Assembly: GCA_022036555.1 (NCBI GenBank)
Contig: CM039119.1
Coordinates: 43,465,318 to 43,529,317 of the forward strand
Source: Microstegium vimineum
Taxonomy: Eukaryota > Streptophyta > Magnoliopsida > Poales > Poaceae
Length of the DNA stretch: 64,000 bases
Reading direction: 5' to 3'
The position numbers were made by a program, and so were the translations under genes. A model generated the notes under the pieces. The model had not been told where the DNA came from. It saw only the letters and a program-made list of their open reading frames with translations, and searched no databases. This document shows, piece after piece, positions 21,169 through 32,340 of this stretch; within the stretch, counting starts at the first letter, position 1; each line of letters opens with the position of its first letter.

Positions 21169-22217
21169 TCGTTGGGATGACTAATCTTTTAGTTGTGGTT
21201 TCTTCTGTTTGGGAGTCTCGACTTTATTGTCATGCTCTATTTTGTTGCGGGACAGCGATAATTTGTATCTCCGATACAAGGGTTCGGACGTGTAAGTGAA
21301 AACTACAAAGCTATAATATATTCGGGGCGGTGAGCTTTTGTTTCACTTGTATGTCCTATCGTGCCTACTAAGTCGTGAGCCGTAGCGATGAATCGTTCGG
21401 CCTTGGGTCTCAAATGGTCCAGATCGTAGGGCTAGCGCCACTTCACGCGTAGGATACATAAGGACTCCCAAGGAGGCACGTTGTTGGCAACCCATGATGC
21501 AGAGGGCAAACAGCTCATACACGCTTAGGGAGATGCCAGTGATAGGTCCTTTTTCCGAGAGTCTCGATCGTGGCGTGACTAGGGCCTGTGGAGACTGCTC
21601 CTACAGACACTGGGAGAAAAGTCATGCTGCTTGTAGAGTTGTCAACTGTATCGTGGTCGTATACGGATTCTAGGCACACAACCTCATGGCTCCCGACCCA
21701 AGTGACATCGCTCGGCATATGGGGAAATGCCACTTGGGAGGCCTGTCAATGAAGTCATAGCACTTAGGGTAACTACTTCTATTCGCTATGGTTCATTGGC
21801 GGGCCAGCTTTGGGTGCTTTCTGGTTATGGCCAGGCTGTTTGGAGAAACGCCCTATTGCGTTTTGGAGAGGTCGTCGAACACTGTGGGAGTGTTTTGGAG
21901 AGGTCGTCGATCGTTTAGTAGCTGCATTGTCGTGGTCGCCATACGCCGCGGTGGTTGTTGAAGTGGCCTTTGTGCGCTGTGAGCGTTTTGCAGGTGTCGT
22001 CGTACGCCGTGAGCGTTTTGCAGGTATCGTCGTACGCCGTTAGCGTTTTGCAGAGGTCGTCGTATGCCTTAGCATTTTACTTGCTCAACAGGTTCTGAAA
22101 ATATATGCGAAACGAGAAAAACCTTTATTCATTATTGGAAGAGCATACAATACAAGCTTTTATTGGACTATGTTTATGCTAGGGCATCGTCTCGCATCGC
22201 CCAGGGCAGACGGTCTT
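21169..22217 (-). other. Spacer between gag-protease and the antisense ORF
   Basis: No domain was found. It includes degenerate GTTTTGGAGAGGTCGTCG repeats at 21838-21915 and the 30-bp minisatellite at 21981-22069. In an autonomous relative this position would hold reverse transcriptase and integrase. Confidence 0.55.
21981..22069. repeat. 30-bp minisatellite, three units
   Basis: The unit GAGCGTTTTGCAGGTGTCGT followed by CGTACGCCGT occurs at 21981-22010, 22011-22040 and, more diverged, 22041-22069. Related half-units (TTTTGGAGAGGTCGTCG) occur upstream near 21858 and 21893. Confidence 0.85.
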
Positions 22218-23520
22218 CTATGCTTGCTCGCAGGGGGGGGGGTCGGCGTTGGTCGCTGCTTGTTCTGCTTCCTTTTGCTTCTTTGCGGCGGGGTTGTCGC
22301 TGGCTTCGGAGTTGTACGTGTCCTGGATACGGGGCATCTTGACGGCATTTATTGTCTGCTGCTCGCACTCGTATGCGATCTTCAGGTTAGTACAGAGGGT
22401 GAGGATGCCTTGTTGCGTCGGGATCTTGAGTACCATGTATGTGTAGTGCGGGACTGCCATGAGTTTGGCGAGTGTTGGTCGACCGAATATCGCGTGGTAG
22501 GCTGTCTCGAAGTCTGCGATGATGAAGTTAATGTTCTCCACCCTGAAGTGGTTTTGGTCACCAAACTGCACAGGCAGGGTGATCCGGCCTACCGGTGTTG
22601 ATGCCTTATTGGAGATGGTCCCCCAGAAGGAGAAATTCACGGGCAGGAGGTCCTTCTTGGAGTAGTCGAGTTGGCGGAATGTGTCGGCGAATATGATATT
22701 GAGGGCACTACCGTCGTCGACCAGCACCTTCCTGAAGCGGCACGTGGCGATGGTTGGATCAACGATGAGCGGGAAGCGGTCGGGGTATCTGTAATCCATC
22801 CACTCGTCTTCTCCAGAGAAGCTAATTGGTTGTTCCGACCAGTCTAGGTAGCGAGCGTTGGCTGAATCGTTTCCTGTTGCTACGATCGAGTAGACATCCT
22901 TGCGAACTTGGCGATGTCTCCTTTCTCCTTCCACAACCACACTGCCCCCAAAGATGGAGTACGTCGTTGAACCTGGTCGGAATTCCGGGGCCGGTGGTTC
23001 TTGGTCTTTGCCCTTGTCAGAGTCATCTTTCTTTGCTCTCTTGTCACTTCTTCCCTTTACTACTGACTCAAGGAGCTCACAATTGCGCATGGAGTGTTTA
23101 GAGTTTTTTTGTATAGGGCACGGACCGTCGAGGATCCTCTCGTAGCTGGCGTCGTAGTTCTTCTTTGGTCGAGCGTTCATGTTGGCGACGTAACGATTGT
23201 CGCGCCTATAATTGTACCTCTGCAGGTAGCGGTCGGAGTTGCCCGATCGGTAGTCCCGGTGGTCGCCGGCCCTTCCTTCGCTGCGGTAGTCTGGTCGGCG
23301 ATCGTTATCCCTTGTACGTTCCGGAGATCGAGAGTAGCGCCGCTTGTTCTCCCTGCTGCGGGTGGCATCGTCCTGATTGGCGTAGGGATTCGTGATCATC
23401 ATGAGCTCTTCTATGGTTGTTATGCTCTTCCGCGCCAACTTGTTTCGGAGGTCATCCGTCCGGAGGCCATTGGAGAAGATGGTGATGGCCTCTGGGTCAG
23501 AGATCTCTGCGATGTTAAAA
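22218..23520 (-). pseudogene. Gypsy Gag C-terminus and aspartic protease
   Basis: The 406-residue frame starting at 23438 holds the Gag C-terminal part (LARKSITTIEELM), an arginine-rich RNA-binding stretch at about residues 25-85, and a retropepsin-like region at about 235-345. The protease loop reads LVDDGSALNII where D-S/T-G is usual, a form common in Tat-lineage proteases. IFGRPTLAKLMAVPHYTYM is a strong family signature. The frame is joined to the upstream Gag by a one-base shift in a T run at 23516-23520. It ends at TAG 22218 after PPPCEQA with no polymerase following. Confidence 0.8.
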
Positions 23521-25172
23521 CCGCTTGTCGGAGAAACGCCTGATGTACTCTCGGAGGCTCTCGTTGCTCCTCTGGAGGACGCTCTCCAGGTCGTACCTCG
23601 TCCCAGGCTGGACGCATGTGGCCTTGTACGTTTTGATGAAGATTTCCTTGACTTGTTCCCAGGTGTCGATGGTGCCCTCTGGGATCTTTTGGAGCCAGCT
23701 GTTGGTGGAGGTTGACAACACCACCGGGAGGTAGTTAGCGATCACGTCTTGATTTCCTCTGACGGCATAGACAACTATCTCGTAGGTGGACACCCATTGC
23801 TCTGGGTTTGCCTTTCCATCATACTTTTCCACCGACATGACTCTAAAATTCGGGGGCCACTGGATGGTACGCAGATGTGCGGAGAAGGGGCGCAGGCCCC
23901 CGATTGCTCTTGGCGCCGGTGGCGGTGTCCGACCATGTCGGAGGTTACCATCATCGTACCGTGGGGATCTATGCCGACGTTCCCTTGGAGGGCTTCGGCG
24001 CGCCAGTGGCGGTGATCTATCACGCCGGGGTCTTTCACGCTCGCCATCGTTGTGAGGTGGTGATCCTCGCCTTTGCTCCCTCGGAGGGCTTTGGCACGGC
24101 GGTGCGGGTGCTCGGTCGCGCCGGGGCCCATCGAGTTCTTCATCATTGCGGGGTGGGGATCATCGCCTGGGCTCCCTCGGCGGGCTTCGTGGGTGGTTTC
24201 TGCTGTGGGATTGGGCAGAGAATTCGGGCGGAGGACCTGCTTTGTTAACCTGGACCACCGCCGATGTGGGCTTCTATCTTCTCGATCTCGGGTGTAGGGG
24301 GAGCTTGGAGAGCTCGCAAGCGGCTACCGCTAGATTGGCACTTGGGGTCGGGTACACCGGAACGTCACCCACCTTGTCGAAGTCTTGCTGGAGGTTGTGT
24401 CGAGGCAGGCCTTCACGATTCCTCTGAGCCCGCTCACGTTGTTCGTGTGCGAGTCGCTCCTGCTCACGGCGCTCCTCTTCGCGCCTCTGCGCGCGTTCGG
24501 CGTTGTGCTATTCTCTTGCAATGCGGTCGGCGTCTGTCTCATTGTCGAGGCAACGCTGTCTGCAGAGACTTCAAAAATTAATCCTCCGAAGCCCGGGGGG
24601 AATTCCGGCAAACTGTTAGTCGATCCGGAGGAATCGGCGACCTCCGTCCCTGCGGCGGTGGCTAAACTAGATGATATCGTGCCATCGAGGGAAACTGCCT
24701 AGTTGGAGTCACTGGGGACCGTGGAGATGACAACGGTGTTTATGATGGGGGCTGTCGGGATCTGGTCGGAGATCGTTCGGTACCTTTGGTGCTGGAAAGC
24801 TGTCACCTGGTTGCTGAGTCCATGAGGCATTGTCGGAGGAGGGTAGATGTCCGCGGCCGTCGTCTTCGGCGGGGATCGGCGGTGGCGTGGTCGGCGGTCG
24901 TGGTGACCGAATAGTCGGCATCGTGCCACCTGCATGAGGTCGAGGCAATGCATGATACCGTTGCTGGAGCGATCGATGGCGTCGACCAGATCGTTGATGT
25001 CAATCTTCTTTCGCAGGTGGTATATTGGCGTAGCAGAACGACGTACGGGCGGCAGCGCGTCTGCGCCGCGTGGAGTAGATCCGACGGCCCAGGACATAGA
25101 TCCGATCTGGAGCACGGTGCCGGTCGCCGGGAGGACCATCGAATCCGGGAAAGTAACCGCTCGACGAGCCAT
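23515..25172 (-). pseudogene. gag: Gypsy Gag N-terminal and core region, frame-broken
   Basis: The core Gag block is plain at 23515-23838 (YDGKANPEQWVSTYE, then ESLREYIRRFSDKRF), matching the Retrotrans_gag family. The N-terminal part begins near 25172 (MARRAVTFPDSMVL), shortly after the primer site, and includes DLVDAIDRSSNGIMHCLDLMQ. Between them (about 23840-24700) is a low-complexity Arg/Glu/Pro-rich spacer spread over several frames with stops. At least two frame changes separate the blocks, so no Gag can be made from this copy. Confidence 0.75.
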
Positions 25173-25188
25173 GGAGTCGATGCACACA

Positions 25189-25209
25189 CCCCCTACCTGG
25201 CGCGCCAAC
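25189..25209 (-). other. Primer-binding site region of the Gypsy element
   Basis: On the minus strand GTTGGCGCGCCAGGTAGGGG directly follows the 5' LTR end TTGACA. The TGGCGCGCCAGG form is shared by many grass Tat-type Gypsy elements. I did not assign the tRNA. Confidence 0.6.
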
Positions 25210-25696
25210 TGTCAACGAAATATGCGTCGCAGTCTACCTAGGGGGTACCCTACGGTAGTAGATTGTAGGCGGAGGTGTGGCGACGGCGATCAAGCGTAAG
25301 ACAGAGAGCGTAGACACGGCGATTTAGACAGGTTCGGGCCAGCAAATCACCGTAATACCCTACGTCCTATGTTTTGGTGGCTGGATTGATCTAAGTACTA
25401 GGTTACAAGATCCGTAGATGATCTAAGAGAGAGACTTTTGGAGGGGGTCCCTGCTCGCCTTATATAGCCGGTGAGCAGGGTTACAGTATCCATATCCTAA
25501 CAGATTACAATCAGTCCCTTTAGGCGAGGGATCCGAGTCTATCTACTAGGATCTTCCTTGTCGAGCAAGACTTCTTCGGAGTCCTTGGCGAGCACGACGG
25601 GCTGGTCGCGTGCCGCAAGGCCTCGCGGGCTGGGTCGTCTTCTGGTCGGTAGGCCCATAAGGTCCCTAGGGATATGCCGAGGTAATATCCCCAACA
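25210..25696 (-). repeat. 5' LTR (element orientation) of the Gypsy element
   Basis: Same length as 18531-19017, with TATATA at 25461-25466 (minus-strand promoter). GTACC at 25697-25701 follows. Confidence 0.92.
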
Positions 25697-25701
25697 GTAC
25701 C
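25697..25701. repeat. Target-site duplication GTACC, right copy
   Basis: Exact match to 18526-18530. Confidence 0.92.
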
Positions 25702-26342
25702 AGACTCCAATATTTTGACAACGTCGGGAGTCCAAGATTGAATCTTGACTTCCTCTACTCTCGAATCTAACTAGGCTATGCTATGAACTAGGAAGTGCTC
25801 TAGATAAACTAGGGTTTATGGCTTTGGATGACTAGATCTCTATGACTTAAACTGAATGGATCTCCAAATGATCTGAGCTTTAGATGGGATGCCTCCAGGG
25901 GGGGTATGCCCTCCTATTTATAGTCCGGTGGGGTGCACGACAGCCGTTGGATCAAATCGATTTCACGTAGGGCTGAGATGACTTCTCTAAGGCGGTGGAG
26001 GAAGCTTCTAGAAGACGGCGGGCAGCGGGCCTAGGGGGTGCCGCCCAGCCCCACACCTGGCCGGTCGGCCCCACATGGTGGGGTCCGGGGCCCATCTTCG
26101 CTCCGGTGGTTGCGGGATCCTCCTTGAGTAGAATGGCAGGTGTTTCTCCGCGGGATTTATTCAATATCTTCTTTGATTTGCTTTCCTTTATTCTTTTTTC
26201 TAGAATAGTCCCTGGAAAATAGTGAAACACCAAAACTTGTGGAAATTGTTAATTAAAGCCCTATATTTCTAGATAATATATTTGATTGATCCATTTATTT
26301 AATTTAGAATTGCTTAAAAATTGACGCTAAGGACCGTCAACA
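25702..26342 (-). repeat. Right part of the split Gypsy (Tekay-like) LTR
   Basis: It ends ...GGACCGTCAACA, followed by AGCTCCCCCAAGCTTACCCTT, whose complement AAGGGTAAGCTTGGGGGAGC is the typical polypurine tract of this Gypsy group. A TATTTATA box at 25914-25921 serves the minus strand. This is the 3' LTR in element orientation. Confidence 0.65.
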
Positions 26343-26700
26343 AGCTCCCCCAAGCTTACCCTTTGCTAGTCCCTAAGCAAAGCCTTTCTAATAAACTTGG
26401 ATCAAGAGTTGCTGCAATGCTTTCACACCTCATAAGTTCACATGTTTTCAAACAAAACTTCTTCTATGAATTAGAAAAAATTACTCTAACCTTCGAACTC
26501 ACACATATTACCTTTAATTATGGGACTGTTACTTTCACTTAGGTCTTGAGCAATCGAAAGACAGAGTAATCGAGTCAAACACTATGTCTCAAACTCTTCA
26601 CTCTACCAAAATTCTGGGTTTTGCAAAGTTTTTGAAATAAAACTCAGAGCTTAATTGTATGACACCCTCAATCTAACCAAGCCATTCTCTATTCATACCA
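26343..26700 (-). other. 3' interior remnant of the Tekay-like Gypsy element
   Basis: The polypurine tract complement (26343-26362) is followed by AT-rich non-coding sequence. No pol was seen. The stretch runs without a clear edge into the short Copia remnant before 26738. Confidence 0.5.
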
Positions 26701-26719
26701 GAGTCGTATTGTCATCAAT

Positions 26720-26737
26720 TACCAAAAAAGAGGAGAT
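26720..26737 (+). other. Polypurine tract of a SIRE-like Copia remnant
   Basis: ACCAAAAAAGAGGAGAT directly precedes LTR start TGGAAGC and follows ATTGTCATCAATT. The same arrangement precedes the 3' LTR at 47380. One A replaces a G in the purine run. Confidence 0.7.
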
Positions 26738-28249
26738 TGGAAGCATCTAGGCCCCAAGGTTCGATGGTTAACGACAATACAAGATTATTATGACTAACGT
26801 GTGTTTTGTAGAGGCAAATTGAGTTAGGTCATAATGATGGTGATTGAATGGGCAACCAATGGTTTTCATGCTCCCTAGTGAAGGATATCGTTTTGGATTT
26901 CAAAGGAAGGCGACAAGACGTAGAATGATCTAGGTCTAAGTGTCAATGGAGTTGTGTGACACTTAGAGTAGATTAGGTTCTTGTTTTACCTTTGACCGTA
27001 CTATTAAGGGGGCTTGGAATGGGTATTTTGACTTAGGTTAGTCTCATGTAGTAGGTGTGATGCACACTTGTCTAACATAGCCCTAAGTGACCCTCGGTTG
27101 GCCCTAAGATCAATTGGAACAACTTCTGTTTTTTGACTAAAATCGATTTGGAGTCGTTTTAGGAGTTTAAGGGGCATTGGACGCTGGTGAAACTAGCATC
27201 GAACACGTCCGGTGCTCTCAGTGTGCGCTCAAGAGCGCACCAAATGTTGGCACCAGACGCTATGTCCCTCAGTGGGCTGCGTCCGGTGAGTAGAGTCTGG
27301 TGCATTTCTAGAGAGGTTCCAGAGTCACCGAACACGTCCGGTGGCTAGGCACCGAATGCTCCCCAGCATACGGTGTCCATGCAAAGAGTGTCCATAGATT
27401 GCACAGTAGCACCGGAGCGTCCGGTGCTCACTAAATTTGAATAGTAACTAGCTGTTGGGCTAGCACCGAACGCATCTAGTGCTCATTAAAACACAGACTT
27501 CGTTCTCAACGGGTATGTTTGAGGTCGGGGGTATTTATACCCCTTCCCTTGCTTCCATCTCTTGCCTTTGCTCATTCCATCAGCTGAGATACACTTGGAG
27601 AGTGAGAGAGAGAGAGAGAGAGCAAGCTCCCTAGTGAGGAGTTGAGTTTTACTAATCCCTTGATTAGATCTCTCATTAATGATTGGAGAGAAACAAGTGT
27701 GCATCCACTCACCTCATGAGACTTGTGTGAATCAAGTGAGAGTTCTAGCTTGTTACCCTTGGTGTTCGATAGCACCTAGACGGTTTGGTGGGGATTGGAG
27801 CTTGAAGATCATCCGGTGGCGATTGTGAATGACTCAAGCCACATTGTGATCGGTTATGGACGATTTACCGAGTCGGAGCGGTGAAGAATCAGCCCATAGA
27901 GAGCAGTTGATCCTTGCGTAGGTGCTTCAATGAGGACTATGAAGAGTGTATAGTCCTCAATACCTCAGGAAAACATTGACGCGTCACTTCCTTATTCCTT
28001 CTCCTCTCTTGCAATTACTTCCAAGCTTTACTTTCATTGCTCATGTTTCATACTTGATCATGCCCGACTAGAATTGCATAGGCCTTTTGTTCTACTTGTG
28101 TACATGCTTAGTATCATTTCTATAGCTAGTTTTCACACTTTTAGGCACTTATAAGCACTAGGGTAATTGGCATTAGAACCAATTTTAATTCCGCTTATAA
28201 ATTTAAAAGAAGTCTAATTCACCCTCTTTTGGACATCTTAATCCTTTCG
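26738..28249 (+). repeat. SIRE-like Copia LTR (3' LTR remnant)
   Basis: It starts TGGAAGCATCTAGGCC, shares GTTAACGACAATAC and TTATTATGACTAACGTGTGT with the LTR start at 35405, and ends TTTTGGACATCTTAATCCTTTC. It has a TATTTATA box at 27532-27539 and a CACCGAACGCGTCCGGTGC-type motif array at about 27180-27480. An AG-dinucleotide run lies at 27603-27622. Its 5' partner and interior are missing apart from the tract. Confidence 0.8.
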
Positions 28250-29460
28250 GTTACCCTAAAATCTTTTAACATGATTGAATTAGTTTAAATTTTGTTTAAA
28301 AACAGACACACAAAATATCTCCACATTTTGAAAAAAGAGAAAAAAGAACAGTTGTACATTAATTTCAACGTCTCCTTTTGTAGTTCTAAATTTGCGAACC
28401 CGGAGGTGATGTGTTTGCTTGGAGTCTAAAGCATGTACGCGATCCGTTCCATTGAAACCATAGAGATGGGAGACGCAAACATTAGTTATGGTGCTCAATT
28501 ATTATTTTTGAAATTTCGTTTGGAGATTGTTTGGCCTGTACGACTGTGCTGAAATTCCTTCTTCGAGCGTAGTACTGGTTGCAACTTGACACTCATTGCT
28601 TATCAAAAGCATCACAAGTCAAACGTTGGCACATCCACCAAGATACTCATTTTTACAAAAAAAAAAGAAAAAAAAGATAACAATAGTACAGTTCTTGTAG
28701 ATGCAGCAACCGTTAAGTGCCAGCGTAGAAGCATTTTGTCAACCACTTTAAATGAATAATCAGTGTTGATGTTGCTAGAAAAGCATGATATTAGCAGTCT
28801 ATGAACTTCCGTTGAGAATCAAGGTGAGAAAGTGGATGGTTCGAGCAGAGGATGTTTACGTTCGATTGTGTGAGCCATTTTTTTTAAGAAAAAAGAATTA
28901 TATTCCACAATAGTTGGATACATTACTCTAGATTATATTAGATATATTTATAAACTAATTTTTATATAAATTATACACATATTGTGAAAATCTCCAAACT
29001 TCAAAACCAAACATATTAACGCTTTATATAGATGATTGTACGGGCAAACATTCGTCAATAGCAACAGGCGAGATGCCCAACAAACGAAAGCCAACATCCC
29101 TATAAGCAGAGCTAAGGAACTTCTTCTTTCTTTTGTCTTTCTTCCTCCTTTTGCCATTGGAGAATGAGGAAGACTAATCTAAAACTTATTACCCCTAGTC
29201 CTTCATCGCGGCCAGATCTAACCACAATAACACGGAGAAGAGACCAGAGAAAATTATTCCATGGCGACGATCTCCGTTTTGATGTCACCGTCTAGAAATA
29301 AAAATCCCCATATCGTCATGCTGATGAAGTCGAAGATGTCGTAGATATCGCCCTCATCTTTAATGTATCCACCATGAAGAAGACAATTCCACCATGTCCT
29401 CTCGCTATCGCCGGAGAGAAGCAAGAGGAGAAGATGAATCTCCAATCCTAAGAAACTAAC
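28250..29460. other. Unassigned AT-rich sequence
   Basis: No gene, LTR or clear repeat was found apart from poly-A/T tracts near 28660 and 28880. Short ORFs such as 28948-29157 and 29254-29445 (both minus) show no domain. Confidence 0.5.
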
Positions 29461-29597
29461 GGTCTGTTCGTTTGATCGTTTTGGTGGCTGATAAGCCCGC
29501 TGATATCGTTTTTTGCTGTTTTTATGTGAAACAAAAACACTGTTTCGGTAGCTGCGGTGGCTGATAAGCCGGTTGATAAGTCAAACGAACAAGACGT
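29461..29597. mobile_element. MITE-like element with GTTCGTTTG termini
   Basis: The ends GGTCTGTTCGTTTGATC and GTCAAACGAACAAGAC are inverted copies of each other with mismatches. The interior also repeats GGTGGCTGATAAGCC twice (29483 and 29557). This is typical of short non-autonomous DNA transposons in grasses. No clear target duplication was found, so the superfamily is left open. Confidence 0.6.
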
Positions 29598-29668
29598 TAA
29601 TATGAAAAAAAAATCCTAACCCTAAAACCTCAATCTAGTAAAAAATTTATAAAAAATAATGGATCTCA

Positions 29669-29708
29669 ACTCCCTCCGGTCTCCGTCGAAATACGGGAGA
29701 CGAAGGGA
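29669..29708. repeat. Short hairpin with CTCCCT/AGGGAG ends
   Basis: CTCCCTCCGGTCTCCGT is followed after six bases by ACGGGAGACGAAGGGAG, a near-perfect inverted repeat. The CTCCCTCC end resembles Stowaway MITE termini, so this may be a deleted MITE or simply a hairpin. Confidence 0.45.
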
Positions 29709-29931
29709 GCCATAGAAAGAGCCGGGCGGTGGCCCTAGGACGAGCTCCTCGCGCAGCGGCTGCTGCGTTTTTGAGCCGTCTAGGGTTGGGCAACGATTGT
29801 GTGAGCCTTGAAACTGATGCTAATGTGCTTCTACTTTATTCATGCACGCATTGCACAATCTGCTTTGTATATGCGAAGTAACTGTCCTGGGCTCCTGGCT
29901 ATTGGCTACTACTCATTTAGGCAGTCATGTA

Positions 29932-30260
29932 TGAAGACTTGTTATGGTCCTTACTCCTGAGTTCCTTGCAATTCAAACACAAATCCAAATATCTTTACCT
30001 CAAACAAGTTAATATCGTGTTATTTGCTCATAATAAAAGGACTAATGTAGGTAACGAAAATCGGAGGATCAACAATTGACGACAGCCATGTACGAAGACT
30101 TGTAATGGTCCTGAGTTCCTTGCAATTCAAATTACATATGCAAATAATAATCCATCAAACACAAATCCAAATATCATTACCCCCAAAGAAGTTAACATCT
30201 TACTATTTCATGATAAAAGGGCTAATGCAAGTGTAACTAAAAGTGGAGGATCAACAATTG
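29932..30260. repeat. Tandem duplication, about 150-bp unit
   Basis: 29932-30080 and 30083-30260 share CATGTATGAAGACTTG, GAGTTCCTTGCAATTCAAA, AAACACAAATCCAAATATC, ATAAAAGG-CTAATG and GGAGGATCAACAATTGAC in the same order, with substitutions and small insertions. It is non-coding and lies downstream of the F-box gene. Confidence 0.8.
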
Positions 30261-30601
30261 ACCAGACTAATACTCAGGTTAAAAGCACACATTACTACCT
30301 GAGAGTCACCAAAATTTGGCGTCAGGATAGTCGTCTTCTAGGCCATCCTTATACCTGCCTGTCTCCAGATTACATTTTGAAAGTTGAAACCATTGCATGC
30401 TTTTGACGACCGCAGCAGGGGTCACAGAGAAACTTTTGGCTCAAAACTAATTAGCCTACCAATCAGCAATGAGGAATAACAGACAAACTTCCAGTGATAA
30501 ATTAATTTCTTTCAACTAAATTCACAGGTTTTATTACCTACTTCTGAAATAAATATTTTTTAGTCTGTTACAAGACGATTCCTTCCTATTGCAAGAAATT
30601 T

Positions 30602-30808
30602 CTGTTGTAAGCATTCATGAGTGCAATTCTACGATTGAAAGTTCTATACACTATACAGCACTGAGATAAGACAGATCACAAGTAAACTACCATTTCGAAC
30701 AGAACATCCTGTTGTAAGCATTCATGAGTGTGATTCTACGACTGAAAGTTTTATACACTATACAGCACTGAGATAAAACAGATCACAAGTAAACTGCCAT
30801 TTTGAACA
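30602..30808. repeat. Tandem duplication, 107-bp unit
   Basis: CTGTTGTAAGCATTCATGAG starts at 30602 and 30709. The copies run through ACTATACAGCACTGAGATAA and GATCACAAGTAAACT with few differences. Non-coding; the minus-strand ORF 30758-30973 overlaps it by chance. Confidence 0.88.
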
Positions 30809-31242
30809 ATCCTCACCATCATCTAAGTCAAGAGAAGCAATGTGCATAATTTCTTGCCATTCATTCATTGTTATAGTAACTGTCAAACATATTCTAAAAG
30901 TACAAACCAGATTGACACCCTTCAAACTGAGCTCTAGGTTTGGTTTATTCACAACAAGAACAGAATTGTTCAAGATATTTGTGCAAACAAAGTAAGAAGA
31001 CTTTCTACTTCTGAAAGGGTAATAGAAATATTAACATATTAGGGAGATATTGTTGACTCAAAGAGTACAACCCTAAAGCGGGCCTTTAACTAGAGCAACC
31101 TAGCAGTTTTCAACATCCAGTGGAAGCAGCACTACCTAATGTGGATCGGTGGATAATCAGATACCTTGTCCAGTTGTGGTTCAGAAATACCTTTTTTCAA
31201 GCTTCTTAGTCACTTTATCCCTGAATATGGCCCAAACTATAA

Positions 31243-31533
31243 GGGGTCGTTTGGATCCTTTCATTTTGGAGAAACAGGAATCTCCTTAATGGATTAGACT
31301 ACTTGGTTTCGATCTAACATTCCACAACTATAATTTTCTTCCTTGTATGGCTATCTCGAATTCATAGGATGAGAGATGGAATTTGATTTTATAATCACCA
31401 TGCTATGTTTCTACTTTACAATTATAACTTTCTCCCTTGTAGTGCTAACAATAATATTCCATATACAACCATATTAGCTTATCTATACCCAAATTATTAG
31501 AATGAATTCAATTCCAAGGATCCAAACGGGGCC
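31243..31533. mobile_element. Tourist-like MITE (PIF/Harbinger type)
   Basis: A 291-bp element with inverted ends GGGGTCGTTTGGATCCTT and AAGGATCCAAACGGGGCC, flanked by TAA at 31240-31242 and 31534-31536. The 3-bp TWA duplication and the GTTTGGATCC terminus are classic for Tourist-like MITEs. It has no coding capacity and would depend on a Harbinger-type transposase elsewhere. Confidence 0.88.
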
Positions 31534-31539
31534 TAAAGT

Positions 31540-32340
31540 AATTTCCTTCAACACTAGAACATGAAAAACACAATAAATGACAGTGCTCCATACTAACTAT
31601 TTTAAATAAGATATCTGCAGCAGCAAATTTTGGAAAGCAAAGCACATCTGACTCAAGGAAGTAATCAAAGGCTCAAGGAAAACGAGAACAAACCTACATC
31701 AATTGCGGTAAGGAATTTTTTTCCATGTTTGTAAAGAATACTCCAATGAAGTAATATTTGTGCATCACAGCAAATGATGCAGCCAGCCAACAATTTTTCA
31801 GATACTATTTACAGGTATTGGACTTCATCTATCTAGAATGAAAATATTTCCATGCAAATACTAATTTAATCGGAAGCATGGTATTCATAGACTTTTTAAT
31901 AGGCACAGCTAGAAAATTTGTTATCAACGAATTGTTGAAGTGTAGCAGAAAACATCACACAGTATTCATATTTCATAGACTTTTTAATTTACAAACCACA
32001 AGATTATAAGAAACTTTTTGGATGCAGTATAAAAATAGGTTCAGTGTTTACATCACTAATCACCTAAGCTATGAAAAAAGAACTAATGAAATGCTCCTCT
32101 GAACTTGGCCTATAAAGAGGAATGATCAGATCAACTAGAATCTAGAAGAATGGGTAGTTAAGATGTTTGGAAATTGCAATTATTATAACTAATTAGAATC
32201 CAGAACAGTGCACCATCTTAAGCTGACTAACACGTAACAGCTTGGTCGTTCATATAAGAAAAAAGAAATAATAAGACAATGTAATGATGTAAACTGAAAA
32301 CCACCTTGAAACCAAGGGGCAGAACACCACTGTCAGTCTG
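31540..32340. other. Unassigned sequence downstream of the F-box gene
   Basis: AT-rich, with no ORF or repeat recognised. It may include 3' untranslated sequence of the minus-strand F-box gene. No clear poly(A) signal could be assigned. Confidence 0.4.

Larger units (their letters stand above)
18531..25696 (-). mobile_element. Complete Gypsy (Tat/RIRE2-like) element without pol, carrying an antisense F-box-like ORF
   Basis: Two 487-bp LTRs (18531-19017, 25210-25696) are flanked by GTACC. In minus orientation the order is 5' LTR, primer site, broken gag with protease (about 25172 to 22218), spacer, a plus-strand F-box-like ORF (20380-21168), a polypurine-like motif ladder (19955 to 19018) and the 3' LTR. 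No reverse transcriptase or integrase was found. It is non-autonomous. Twenty or more differences between the LTRs by eye make it older than the Copia elements at 661 and 35405. Extra antisense ORFs near the 3' end are known from the Tat lineage, for example in maize Grande. Confidence 0.88.

Noticed and set aside
22170..24581. Several plus-strand ORFs across the Gypsy gag region
   Set aside because: Shadows of the minus-strand gag-protease; they lack domains while the minus strand shows Gag and protease signatures.
27603..27622. AG-dinucleotide run as a separate feature of interest
   Set aside because: It is a simple microsatellite within the LTR leader at the same place where the SIRE-like LTRs carry GAGAGAGAG (36388, 48363).
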